Made by a program: the position numbers and the translations under genes
Notes under the pieces: model-generated
Databases searched by the model: none
Told to the model about the DNA's origin: nothing
What the model saw: only the letters and a program-made list of their open reading frames with translations
Shown here: one piece after another, positions 22,164-30,556 of the stretch
How positions within the stretch are numbered: the stretch's first letter is position 1
Layout: each line of letters starts with the position of its first letter
Source of the DNA: Prochloron sp965198675
GTDB lineage: Bacteria; Cyanobacteriota; Cyanobacteriia; Cyanobacteriales; Prochloraceae
Reading direction: 5' to 3'
NCBI GenBank assembly: GCA_965198675.1
Contig: OZ240666.1
Span: 2,480,001 to 2,544,000, forward strand
DNA length: 64,000 nucleotides

Positions 22164-25100
22164 TCATGTCAACCGATGCTCAGTGCCAGTTCCGGTGGAA
22201 ATTCCAATAGAAGTTAAGTTAATGGCCACTTCATCATCGACGTTCTGTCGAGTTGTGGCCAGTTGAATAGTGTTGTTGTCTTTGACGATCGCAAAATAAT
22301 AATCGCCGCTCGCTAGACCACCGATATTACCGTTACTAACCGTTGAGTTGTAGCGAACAAGCTGACCATTATAGAAACCATGGTCGGTAAGAGTTAAGGT
22401 ATTGGCACTAGTATTGACTACTGAGCTGGAGTTAAAGTCTTTCTCCACAGACTCTTGATGGTAAAAATCAAGTTCATGGCGATTTCCAATGCCCACCGCT
22501 TCAATATCTACTGCATTGCCTGCTGCGAGCTGATCTAAATCTCCCGCTAGCTGAATCGTATCTTCGTCTATTACCACTACATAGTAGGAAGCCTGATCAA
22601 TCAGCCCCTCAATTTCTTCATTCTCATCTGTGGTGTTGGCGCGATAGATCACCTCTTGCCCAGTAACGAGACCATGGTCTGCTAGGGTAATGGTATTGTC
22701 CTGCTCATTAACTAGGGTTTTAAGGTCTACATAAGTCTCAATGGTTTGGGTTCCCGATCCCGCTGTGGTCAGGTCAATTGCCGTGAATTTCTCAAAAGTA
22801 TGGGTTCCAGTGCCGGCCCCTGTCAGATCAATTGCGGTGGTTCCCCCAGGTGTCGCAGTTAGTTTGATCTGGTCACCATCAATCTCAGCAACATAGTATC
22901 GTTCATTATCTGTCAACCCTCCAATGTCAGTATCTCCGCGCCGATAGACCACTTCCTGGCCCACGGTCAAACCGTGATTCTCAATTTCAATCGTGTTCTC
23001 AGTCAGATTAATGTTAGTGGTTTCAGCCGCCAAGTATTCAGGGCTATCGGCCAGTTGAATCCGATTGCTGTCCACCACAATCACATGGAAGCCAATGTCC
23101 GCTGCCAATCCTTCGATCGCCGTTGCTCCTTCAGCAACCCGGTAGGCAACTTGATTACCTGTTTCTAAACCATGGTTATTGACTGTGATGGTATCGCTAG
23201 CGGTATCAACAGCCCCCACCGTGATTGTCTTATCAACGGGGGTTAGGGCTTGCAGCTCCTGACGGCTGAGGCTATGGATAGCGCCTTCATTAGCAGCATT
23301 GGCATTAATGTCGATCGCTGGACCCTTAGAGAGCTGAATAGTCTGATCATTTTGCACATGGACAATGTAGGTTTCCCCATCTTCTAGTCCCCCAACATCC
23401 GTCGTATTAATTCCTTCACTTTCATTCAAATAGGTAACTAGCTCACCATTCTCAAACCCATGCTCTCCATCAAAGGCAATGGTATTATCAGCTGTATTAA
23501 CCTTTTGACTCTTAATGAGGGTGTGCTCTTCCTCTTCATTAAATCCGCCGGTAGCGGTAATATCGCCGTGGACGATTGCCTTGACTTCCGTGTCATCGTA
23601 ATTTACTGAAATGCCAGTGGCCAAGTTTCCGGTGGAGAAGATTGAAGTGTTGGCCTTAGCTCCACTTTCAACGCGCCCTCCCGCCATAATGTCCACATTG
23701 CCGCCAGAGGTAATGCTGCTATTTTTGTCGAGCAGAACCTTGGAGGTGGTATCTGTCACTGCAACCGCACCAGTGATCCCATAGTTATTGGCATCAGCCC
23801 CTTGTCCTCCAAACTGGAGGTTGCCATAGAGCCGCGCTGTGATGTTAGAAACGGTTTGAATTTCTGATGTGATAGAGACATCAGAGCCTGCGTTAATAGT
23901 GGTGTCTTCCACATTAGTAACGGCATCGGTTTCCGCATAACCCACTGCCACTGCAATATGACTAGTGAGTTTCGCTGCTTTAGAAGCTGTGCTAGAAGAG
24001 TCATCGGCGGTGTAGATATTGCGATGGGCTCGCACGCTACTATCAGCTGTAGCCTCCGTGCTAATGGACACATCGCCACTGGCATTAATTGTACTTCCCG
24101 TCACTGTGGCATTGGCCTGAGAAATTCGCACTTCTACAGAGGCGGGTAAGAGAAGATTTTGCAGCAACGAAGCACTGCCTTCTAGGAATGGAGAAATTAC
24201 TGTCTTATCCAGGAGTTTCAAACCAGGGAAATCAACCACATCCCCAAACAACTTAGGATCGATGCCGCTGGCCGAAATTGCCACATCATTACCTTTAATG
24301 GTTGCTCCATCAATATCAATAGTGGCTGCCCGTAGCGGTTGGGTCGGAAAAGAAAGCACTTGAAGCTGAAGTGTTTCATCTAAAGCCGAAATTGTAATAT
24401 CTCCTGCTGCCGACCTATCCCCATCTCCGACATGAGTCAGCAATTTTGCACCCGATTGAATATCGATCGTTGGGTTCGCATTCCCCAAAATTCCGCCATG
24501 CTCTGCCCGTAAAGCACCATCTAAGGCATTAGACCTGCCGATAATCTCTCCCTTAGGATTTCCGTCCTCGTCGGTCTCATACTCTGTACGCAAGAAACCG
24601 TCTCCAGGACTTCTAAAGCTATATGAGACCCCCAAGGTGAGCTTACCCGAATCCCCCACTGATGTGCCTGTGTCATAGTCGGCGCTGTTGATTAACCGGG
24701 TTGAAATCAATGACGACCCTTCGATGACAATATCCTTGGCGAAGATAGTGATGTCCTTAATTCCCCCACCCAAAATATCCCCAGCAATAGTGACTTTGCC
24801 GTCGGAATTAATAGTTAAGTTATCCCGTGCACCTGCACTATCTCCAGAGATCGTAAAACTTTCCCCTAGGGTGAAATCACCCACATTCAGGGTCACATCT
24901 CCGCTTAGGGTTAGGTTATCCGTCACCGTCACATCGGAGAGATCCTGCGTTCCACTTAAATTGCCTGCCAAGCTTGCAAGGGTCCCTTGGTAATTGATTA
25001 AGCTGTCGGTAGCAAAAGGACTTTGGGCTTCAATGCTGCCTGTGGCCGCTTCCAGGGTCCAATCACCTCCTGCTCCCGTTAAGTCCGTTGAAGCGGCAAT

Positions 25101-25478
25101 ATCAGCCCCCGTTAGGCTATCAAGTTGTTGAATAAATTTCTGTCCCTGTTTCCCATGACCCACATTACAACCAAAGAAGAGAATGTCCGCATCTTCACCC
25201 AGCGCATCGGACCAACCCGCTATATCTTGACGGTATTGATTAATTGTTTTCAAACTCAACGTTGATGAGCCCAGTTGTAAGCTTCCCTCACTCCCGTGGG
25301 AAACAATATGGATCACATCTAGATTCTGATATTGATCCAACACCGTACTAATTTGGGCCAACCCACCTTGCTCACTATTGAGATAGTAAATATCCGTATT
25401 ACGGCCAAGACCTGTGATTAGCTGGTCGGAATTTTGAATCTGGGAGTCAATGAAAACGACACTGTTGGCTTCAAACAT
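22164..25478 (-). CDS. DUF4347 domain surface/secreted protein, 3'-truncated
   Basis: 1104 aa. The N-terminal DUF4347 domain (about residues 5-165) includes VVFIDSQIQN, HIVSHGSEGSLQLG and DILFFGCNVGHG, followed by the usual SLINYQGTLASL junction. A long beta-rich region of short GDVTLNVGDFTL/TISGD-type repeats follows. The last ~430 residues hold five repeats of about 80 aa patterned NTIxLxxHGLxxGQEVxYR...IGGL...YYVxxIDxxTIQLA. Proteins of this kind are large cell-surface or exported adhesins with much longer C-termini. This one ends at the TnpB relic (EHRLT, TGA), and its FG-GAP tail is probably the fragment at 21192. AGGT lies about 8 bases before the ATG. Export or function without the natural C-terminus is doubtful. 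Confidence 0.85.
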   Translation of the reverse strand: MFEANSVVFIDSQIQNSDQLITGLGRNTDIYYLNSEQGGLAQISTVLDQYQNLDVIHIVSHGSEGSLQLGSSTLSLKTINQYRQDIAGWSDALGEDADILFFGCNVGHGKQGQKFIQQLDSLTGADIAASTDLTGAGGDWTLEAATGSIEAQSPFATDSLINYQGTLASLAGNLSGTQDLSDVTVTDNLTLSGDVTLNVGDFTLGESFTISGDSAGARDNLTINSDGKVTIAGDILGGGIKDITIFAKDIVIEGSSLISTRLINSADYDTGTSVGDSGKLTLGVSYSFRSPGDGFLRTEYETDEDGNPKGEIIGRSNALDGALRAEHGGILGNANPTIDIQSGAKLLTHVGDGDRSAAGDITISALDETLQLQVLSFPTQPLRAATIDIDGATIKGNDVAISASGIDPKLFGDVVDFPGLKLLDKTVISPFLEGSASLLQNLLLPASVEVRISQANATVTGSTINASGDVSISTEATADSSVRAHRNIYTADDSSSTASKAAKLTSHIAVAVGYAETDAVTNVEDTTINAGSDVSITSEIQTVSNITARLYGNLQFGGQGADANNYGITGAVAVTDTTSKVLLDKNSSITSGGNVDIMAGGRVESGAKANTSIFSTGNLATGISVNYDDTEVKAIVHGDITATGGFNEEEEHTLIKSQKVNTADNTIAFDGEHGFENGELVTYLNESEGINTTDVGGLEDGETYIVHVQNDQTIQLSKGPAIDINANAANEGAIHSLSRQELQALTPVDKTITVGAVDTASDTITVNNHGLETGNQVAYRVAEGATAIEGLAADIGFHVIVVDSNRIQLADSPEYLAAETTNINLTENTIEIENHGLTVGQEVVYRRGDTDIGGLTDNERYYVAEIDGDQIKLTATPGGTTAIDLTGAGTGTHTFEKFTAIDLTTAGSGTQTIETYVDLKTLVNEQDNTITLADHGLVTGQEVIYRANTTDENEEIEGLIDQASYYVVVIDEDTIQLAGDLDQLAAGNAVDIEAVGIGNRHELDFYHQESVEKDFNSSSVVNTSANTLTLTDHGFYNGQLVRYNSTVSNGNIGGLASGDYYFAIVKDNNTIQLATTRQNVDDEVAINLTSIGISTGTGTEHRLT

Positions 25479-25568
25479 TGAGAGATTACCTCAAACCTGC
25501 TTATTGATAACAGGTAATCATCATCGACCTATCCCAATTGTCTGTCCACTAAGACAAGATTAAATGTT

Positions 25569-26530
25569 GGGCGACTCGTTCTGGGCGAAAGTCGCGGCTT
25601 AACAGCCGAATGATATAACCCCAGGCTTGGTACTTTGTACCTTGACAACTAAATTAGAATTGTTGGTGAGGAGCTGGTCAGTAATCAGTATATGCAAGTC
25701 CAACCGCTTAGAGGATAAGCGAATCTCTATCTGCCCACACACAACTGTGAAATCAAGCAGGCTTGCCGGGTTAGCCTCCGGGGTGTGAAGCTGGGGACAG
25801 GGCGGAATCAGACACGAAAGTGACCCTGCCGCTAATGAGGAGAATCCATGGTCAACAGGTATCCTGGAAACAGGTGAAGCGAATCACCGGAAAAAGCGTC
25901 TAAAATCTAGGAGTACAGCGGCAAGTTTGAAGGGCGACCTTCTTAATGGGCTTCCTAACCGATAATCAAAACCCTGCTGCATTGCGGTATTGATAGCAGC
26001 TTCCTTAGGGGGTCGGTAGGCGAATTGGTGAGACCTAAAGGTTCAAAACAATTTCTGATTTGGAACGAGGAAAAACGAATGGTTCTCTCTCCTAGGGGTG
26101 GTACCCGGAGAGGGAGGGCAGGCATACCTCTAACGAGGCCATTCGGATAGGACGCGGGAACGAAAGCCAAGTGCTAAACAATTGCCCGCAATGACCGAGA
26201 GCTAACTTCTACCCGAAAGGGATGCCTGAGGTCAAAAGACCAGATACCGCCGTAGAGATACGGACGAGAGGATAACCTAGTTCTGAATTTTAGGTCAAGG
26301 TAGTTTAGAGTCCTGATAAATCCGAGTAGGAACCAGTAAGACTGAGAAGGGAAAGAAGAAAAGCGAAGATTGCCACAACCCCCAGTACCAGCTGGATAGA
26401 GGTAATCAAGGGGTTTATAGCCTCTCAGGAGGTGAGTTTTAGCCCGTAGGTCATAGGAGCCGTGTGAGGTGAAAGTCTCATGCACGGTTCCTACAGGGAT
26501 GGGGTGGGCGACCACTCCTTCGACCCGAAC
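25569..26530 (+). ncRNA. ORF-less group II intron
   Basis: Ribozyme of the bacterial chloroplast-like class. The clearest evidence is domain V at 26457-26490, exactly 34 nt. It runs from GAGCCGTGTGAG through a GTGAAAGT loop to CTCATGCACGGTTC, with the AGC catalytic triad. A domain VI-like hairpin (GGGGTGGGCGACCACTCC) with an unpaired A follows. The 5' end lies near GGGCGACTCG at about 25570, a weak match to GUGYG. The ~960-nt body has no reverse transcriptase, so splicing or mobility would need a protein from elsewhere. It lies in non-coding DNA upstream of the DUF4347 gene. Leftward frames across it are not genes. Both ends are approximate. Confidence 0.85.
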
Positions 26531-26756
26531 AGGTAAACTTAGATTAAAATCATATTGATTTTGCTCCGACCCGGACGGTTTTCGGGGCATTGAGCGAGTT
26601 ACTGACATTTACTAGATAACAGTTTTTTAAGTTAAGGCATATACTTATTTTTCAAGCTGGTATAGTGAACCTAAATTATTTTTACAAATATGAAGAAGAT
26701 ATCAGCTAATCCCATCCCCCTATTTGTAAGCCGTTGGGCTATAATTAGCAGTTATG

Positions 26757-26887
26757 CAGTGACCACGTACCATGGTATCAGCAACCCACCCCCCAACCCC
26801 CCTCCTGGGAGCTTGGCTCGGGGGGTGGGTACAACCCCGCACCAGACGCCTGCCTGAGCAGGACTGGTAACTGGTAACTGGTCACTG
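26757..26887. repeat. MITE-like element, second copy with a G-rich insertion
   Basis: Shares CAGTGACCACGTACCATGGT with the left end of the element at 18304, and CCGCACCAGACGCCTGCCTGA inside. The right end carries TAACTGG heptamers and GTCACTG. It contains the extra palindromic string CCCACCCCCCAACCCCCC and its complement, a repeat also present at 21745-21800 and 41866-41892. This shows nesting of one repeat family within another. Confidence 0.75.
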
Positions 26888-27305
26888 TTTGAGGTAAGTA
26901 GTTGGGATTGAGGGTTTCTTCTGAAGTGAAAGGAGATTCTATGGGAAAAGTTGTAAGAGGCAAACCAGTCTCATCTGCTGCTTGTTCTCTTCCATCAAGA
27001 TAGCATTCTCTAAATACTGTGGCAAAATATCCTTTCAAACTAGGGCTATCTTCAAAAGCTTTTCTTAATCTCCGACGATGTTCTCTAATAGTTGACTTCC
27101 AACTATTGCTACGTTTCTCTAATATTTCAGCAAGTGCATGAGAAGAATAACTAAATTACTTTCAATAGCTCTTTTTTCGCTCCTTCCCATGTCTTGAATT
27201 TCTTCAACTAAATTAACTACATCTCATTCCTCTAACTTTCTATCCCTTAATAGTTGCGCAGTTTCTTCCAACCAAAGATAATAGTCTCTGTTATAAAGTG
27301 TTTTT
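26888..27305 (-). pseudogene. DUF29 family pseudogene
   Basis: Decoding leftward gives KTLYNRDYYLWLEETAQLLR, a TGA in frame, DVVNLVEEIQDMGRSEKRAI, LVILLMHLLKY followed by a TAG and a small deletion, then KRSNSWKSTIREHRRRLRKA and GYFATVFRECYLDGREQAAD. This is the standard DUF29 protein of cyanobacteria. The start codon is missing and the 3' end runs into the MITE-like repeat. Several independent lesions show it is dead. Confidence 0.9.
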
Positions 27306-27731
27306 AGTTTATTGCTAGGTAAGGTTTTGGTCCCGCACCAACGCCTTCCACCAATAAGTGGCTTGCCACCACTTATTTGGTGGGGGCCTCAAACCCAAGG
27401 TTGAGCTGCTACCATGGTACGTGATTACTGGTCACTGGTAACTGAAAGGTCATGGCGATCGATCTATCATTTGGGGAGATGGGGAGATGGGAAAGTTTGG
27501 GAAGTAATGGTACATTAACACTCTCTCTCCCGGCTACCTCTGCTCCCCCTGCTTGTCTTCACCGACTATTGAAACACCAGCAGCAAGGCAGGGTAATCGC
27601 ATTTTGTTTGGTATCAATTGTACTTGACAAAAATGCAAAATTCGTGAGGTTCCCTTGACTTGGTTGTTTTGAAGCAGCGTTAGACATTATCCTAAGGTAA
27701 TCACCCAATTTCACTTCCTCAGTAATGTCCT
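27306..27731. other. Repeat-bearing spacer
   Basis: No gene supported. A strong hairpin is formed by CCACCAATAAGTGG (27349-27362) and CCACTTATTTGGTGG (27372-27386 region). It is followed by a MITE-end fragment ACCATGGTACGTGATTACTG and heptamer units up to about 27443. The remainder (27450-27731) shows nothing I can assign. Confidence 0.5.
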
Positions 27732-28037
27732 ATGGCAAAAGGGTTTGGTCAACCAGTGCTCAACTCTGATAAGGAGCGAGAGACTCAGATTCTCAAAAAG
27801 AGTGTTATGCAATATTTCGAGGAGCTACCGGATCCCCGTCAAGGACGCAGACGAGATCATCCTCTGGTGGCAATTGTCACGATTGCGATTTTAGCAGTTC
27901 TGGCAGGAGCGGACGGGTTCGTGGCGATAGAGGCATACGGTAAAGCCAAGCAAGAATGGCTGGAGAGTTTTTTGGACAAACCCTGCCGGGATTCCGTCCC
28001 ACGATACGTTTGCTAGAGTGTTTGGCAACTGTCGGCC
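27732..28037 (+). pseudogene. ISAs1-family transposase, N-terminal fragment
   Basis: Begins MAKGFGQPVL; then QYFEELPDPRQGRRRDHPLV, AILAVLAGADGFVAIEAYGK and AKQEWLESFL, the conserved N-terminal region of ISAs1 DDE transposases. A frameshift near 27985 converts the expected GIPSHDTFARVFG into RDSVPRYVC and a stop. The homology continues in the other frame to about 28037 and then ends. The DDE catalytic domain is absent. Confidence 0.9.
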
Positions 28038-28723
28038 TTTAACGAGGATGCCTGTCGCGTTCGCCGCCGTCTGAGTGTGAACGAATGCGCGGCAGTCCCC
28101 ACCCGTAGGATGCTAAGAAGTCGTAGGATGCGTTACTAGCCGTAAGTAGTAGCAACAATACAAACTTTGTTGGCGTAACGCATCGTACGTAGCAGCATCC
28201 TAAATTAAATGGGTTAGCGTAACGCATCCTACGCGCAGCTATGGACAATGACTTTATGATGAAAATCCTCGCCGCGCAATTTGTACGGAGTACAATTCAG
28301 TGCGGTGCAGTGAGATAGCGATCGCGCCAAAATACCTATTTGCGTTACATTAGAGAAGGTAGTGTGCAACCGGAATTGATATGAAACGCCGACGCTGTAT
28401 ACAAAAGCTCTAGAATTAAGAAATGCGCACAGAGGCGCAGAGGCGCAGAGAGAGGAAAAGAGTTATCCGTACCTATCTGCTCCCGCCAAGGGCGCTTTGC
28501 TTGCGCTTTGCTTCGCAATTATCTGCGGTTCAAGAAATGGCCAATTTTTTCTGAGAGTGACATAAGAGGGATAGTTGAGTATTCGAGTAAAATGCGATTA
28601 CCCTGAGCAGTAAGGTAAGTTTGTTTGCCGTGAAAGAATATCCATAAATTATTAAGATAATATCAGGATAAAATATATAGATATTCCTATGGCAATTGCC
28701 CACCCTAACTTAATATAACTAAC
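28038..28723. other. Non-coding stretch with palindromic repeats, downstream of rpsJ
   Basis: No coding frame supported. It contains three GTAGGATGCGTTA/TAACGCATCC arms (28123-28232), one copy of the TTGTACTCCGTACAA repeat (28275-28300), a GCGCAGAGGCGCAGAGGCGC string (28425-28447) and CGCTTTGCTTGCGCTTTGC (28489-28515). The last resembles the insertion in the glycosidase gene. It marks the right end of the accessory block. Confidence 0.5.
28275..28300. repeat. TTGTACTCCGTACAA repeat, intergenic copy
   Basis: GCGCAATTTGTACGGAG then TACAATTCAG. It shares the inverted core and the extra A of the copies at 18103 and 37245, but the outer flank differs (GCGCAAT instead of ACGTAAT). Confidence 0.75.
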
Positions 28724-29041
28724 TTATAGTTTTACTTCAATATCCACTCCCGCAGGTAAATCCAGTTTCATCAGAGCATCAATTGTTTTGGAGGAAGGTT
28801 GGTAAATGTCGATAATTCGGCGGTGGGTACGAGTTTCAAAGTGTTCTCGGGAATCTTTATCTACGTGGGGCGATCGCAGCAGACAGTAAATCTTCCGTTT
28901 GGTGGGTAAAGGTATGGGACCGATAGCCGTAGCGTTTGTCCTGTTGGCCGTATCCACAATCTTTTCACAGGATGTATCCAGTAAGCGACGGTCAAAAGCT
29001 TTGAGACGAATGCGAATTTTATTTTGCTGAATTGTTGCCAT
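28724..29041 (-). CDS. rpsJ: 30S ribosomal protein S10
   Basis: 105 aa, complete. Recognised by IRIRLKAFDRRLLD, IVDTANRTNATAIGPIPLPT, SPHVDKDSREHFETRTHRR and DIEVKL. S10 sits in the 30S head and also acts as NusE in transcription antitermination. It is the last gene of the rpsL-rpsG-fusA-tufA-rpsJ string. A terminator-like hairpin lies between tufA and rpsJ, so its expression may be partly uncoupled from the upstream genes. Downstream is the accessory block, not the LON-domain gene found next to it in relatives. Confidence 0.97.
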   Translation of the reverse strand: MATIQQNKIRIRLKAFDRRLLDTSCEKIVDTANRTNATAIGPIPLPTKRKIYCLLRSPHVDKDSREHFETRTHRRIIDIYQPSSKTIDALMKLDLPAGVDIEVKL

Positions 29042-29070
29042 TTTTAGTTGTCAAGGTTCGGTGATTTTAC

Positions 29071-29103
29071 AAACTAAAAGGAGCAGATTCAGTTTTCTGC
29101 TCC
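29071..29103 (-). terminator. Hairpin terminator between tufA and rpsJ
   Basis: On the minus strand GGAGCAGA (29096-29103) pairs with TCTGCTCC (29080-29087) around an 8-nt loop and is followed by CTTTTAGTTT. The T-run is interrupted, so termination may be partial, giving polar reduction of rpsJ relative to tufA. Confidence 0.7.
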
Positions 29104-29112
29104 CTTTTCGTT

Positions 29113-30342
29113 CTATTTTAAGATTTTGGATACTACTCCAGATCCAATGGTACGTCCCCCTTCTCGGATAGCAAAGCGCATACCTTGCTCGATAGCGATG
29201 GGATTTATTAACTCTACTGTCATTTTAATCCGATCGCCGGGCATTACCATTTCAGCTTCAGAGCCATCATCTGCGGTGAAGGATTTAATGGTGCCGGTGA
29301 CATCCGTTGTCCGGACGTAGAACTGAGGGCGGTAGTTAGGGAAGAATGGAGTGTGTCGTCCCCCTTCATCTTTAGTTAAGACATATACTTCTCCCTCAAA
29401 CTGGGTATGGGGATTAATAGTACCTGGCTTGGCAATTACCATCCCCCGTTCGATATCATCTTTGTTTATCCCCCGCAGTAGAACCCCCACGTTGTCTCCT
29501 GCCATCCCTTCATCCAGGGTTTTCTGGAACATTTCTACCCCTGTGACAGTGGTACTGCGAGTATCTTTGATGCCGACGATTTCAATTGTTTCCCCGACTT
29601 TGACTTTACCCCGCTCAATGCGACCAGTTGCCACGGTTCCTCGACCAGTGATGGAGAAGACATCTTCTACTGCCATCAGGAAAGGCTTGTCAATTTCCCG
29701 CTCTGGTGTGGGGATGAAGGAATCTACATTGTCCATGAGTTCGTAGATATTATCTACCCACTCATTTTCCCCTCTTTTAATCTCTGGATTTTCAGTCAGG
29801 GCTTCCAGAGCCATGAGGGCAGAACCGGCAACAATGGGGATATCATCCCCTGGGAAGTCATATTCAGTGAGCAAGTCCCGCACTTCCAGTTCCACTAACT
29901 CCAGGAGTTCCTCGTCATCCACTTGGTCTTTCTTGTTTAAGAAGACTACGAGACTTGGGACCCCCACCTGCCTTGCTAGGAGGATATGTTCTCGGGTTTG
30001 GGGCATGGGACCATCTGCTGCGGAGACTACGAGAATTGCCCCATCCATCTGGGCTGCCCCGGTAATCATATTCTTGACGTAGTCAGCGTGTCCTGGGCAG
30101 TCTACGTGGGCGTAGTGGCGATTATCGGTTTCGTACTCTACGTGAGCGGTGTTAATGGTGATACCCCGTGCTTTTTCTTCCGGTGCAGCATCAATGTCGT
30201 CATATTTCCTGGCTTTTGCTTTGCCTATGGCTGCCAGGCTGAGGGTAATTGCTGCCGTTAAGGTCGTTTTGCCGTGGTCTACGTGACCAATGGTGCCGAT
30301 GTTGGCGTGGTCTTTATTCCTTTCAAACTTTGCGCGTGCCAT
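29113..30342 (-). CDS. tuf: Elongation factor Tu
   Basis: 409 aa, complete. It delivers aminoacyl-tRNA to the ribosome. G1 is GHVDHGKTT near residue 19. The DCPGH G3 and NKKDQVDDEELLELVELE G4 regions are intact, and the C-terminal barrel contains RTTDVTGTI and MRFAIREGGRTIGSGVV. The normal cyanobacterial length includes the short insertion near residue 180. It is part of the str operon. The fusA gap (30343-30554) is full of heptamer repeats, so a promoter between fusA and tufA may have been displaced or replaced. Confidence 0.98.
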   Translation of the reverse strand: MARAKFERNKDHANIGTIGHVDHGKTTLTAAITLSLAAIGKAKARKYDDIDAAPEEKARGITINTAHVEYETDNRHYAHVDCPGHADYVKNMITGAAQMDGAILVVSAADGPMPQTREHILLARQVGVPSLVVFLNKKDQVDDEELLELVELEVRDLLTEYDFPGDDIPIVAGSALMALEALTENPEIKRGENEWVDNIYELMDNVDSFIPTPEREIDKPFLMAVEDVFSITGRGTVATGRIERGKVKVGETIEIVGIKDTRSTTVTGVEMFQKTLDEGMAGDNVGVLLRGINKDDIERGMVIAKPGTINPHTQFEGEVYVLTKDEGGRHTPFFPNYRPQFYVRTTDVTGTIKSFTADDGSEAEMVMPGDRIKMTVELINPIAIEQGMRFAIREGGRTIGSGVVSKILK

Positions 30343-30360
30343 TAATTAACCGTTCCTTAT

Positions 30361-30556
30361 TTACAGTTACCAGTTACCAGTTACCAGTTACCAGTTCGAG
30401 GGCTGATATTGTGGGTCACCAGAAAAAGATGAGAAACTCTTTATCCCAAGTTTTGAGAGCATTTGAGCCACCTAGAGGGTGATGTGAACTACCCTAAGTT
30501 TCAGTAAGCGTGACTTGTTACCTTAGTTACTGGTCACTGGTTACTGATCACTGGTT
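30361..30556. repeat. Heptamer and other repeats between fusA and tufA
   Basis: Four to five CAGTTAC heptamers at 30366-30396. The string AAAAAGATGAGAAACT (30421-30438) also occurs at about 1048. GTTACTGGTCACTGGTTACT lies at 30526-30545. These push the str-operon genes 212 bp apart. Confidence 0.8.

Noticed and set aside
26174..26608. 144-codon minus-strand frame
   Set aside because: It overlaps domains V and VI of the group II intron and has no protein features; a by-product of ribozyme sequence.
30480..30497. GATGTGAACTACCC as a possible IS605 right end
   Set aside because: Only the short GTAGTTCAC complement matches; no hairpin or TnpB sequence is nearby.
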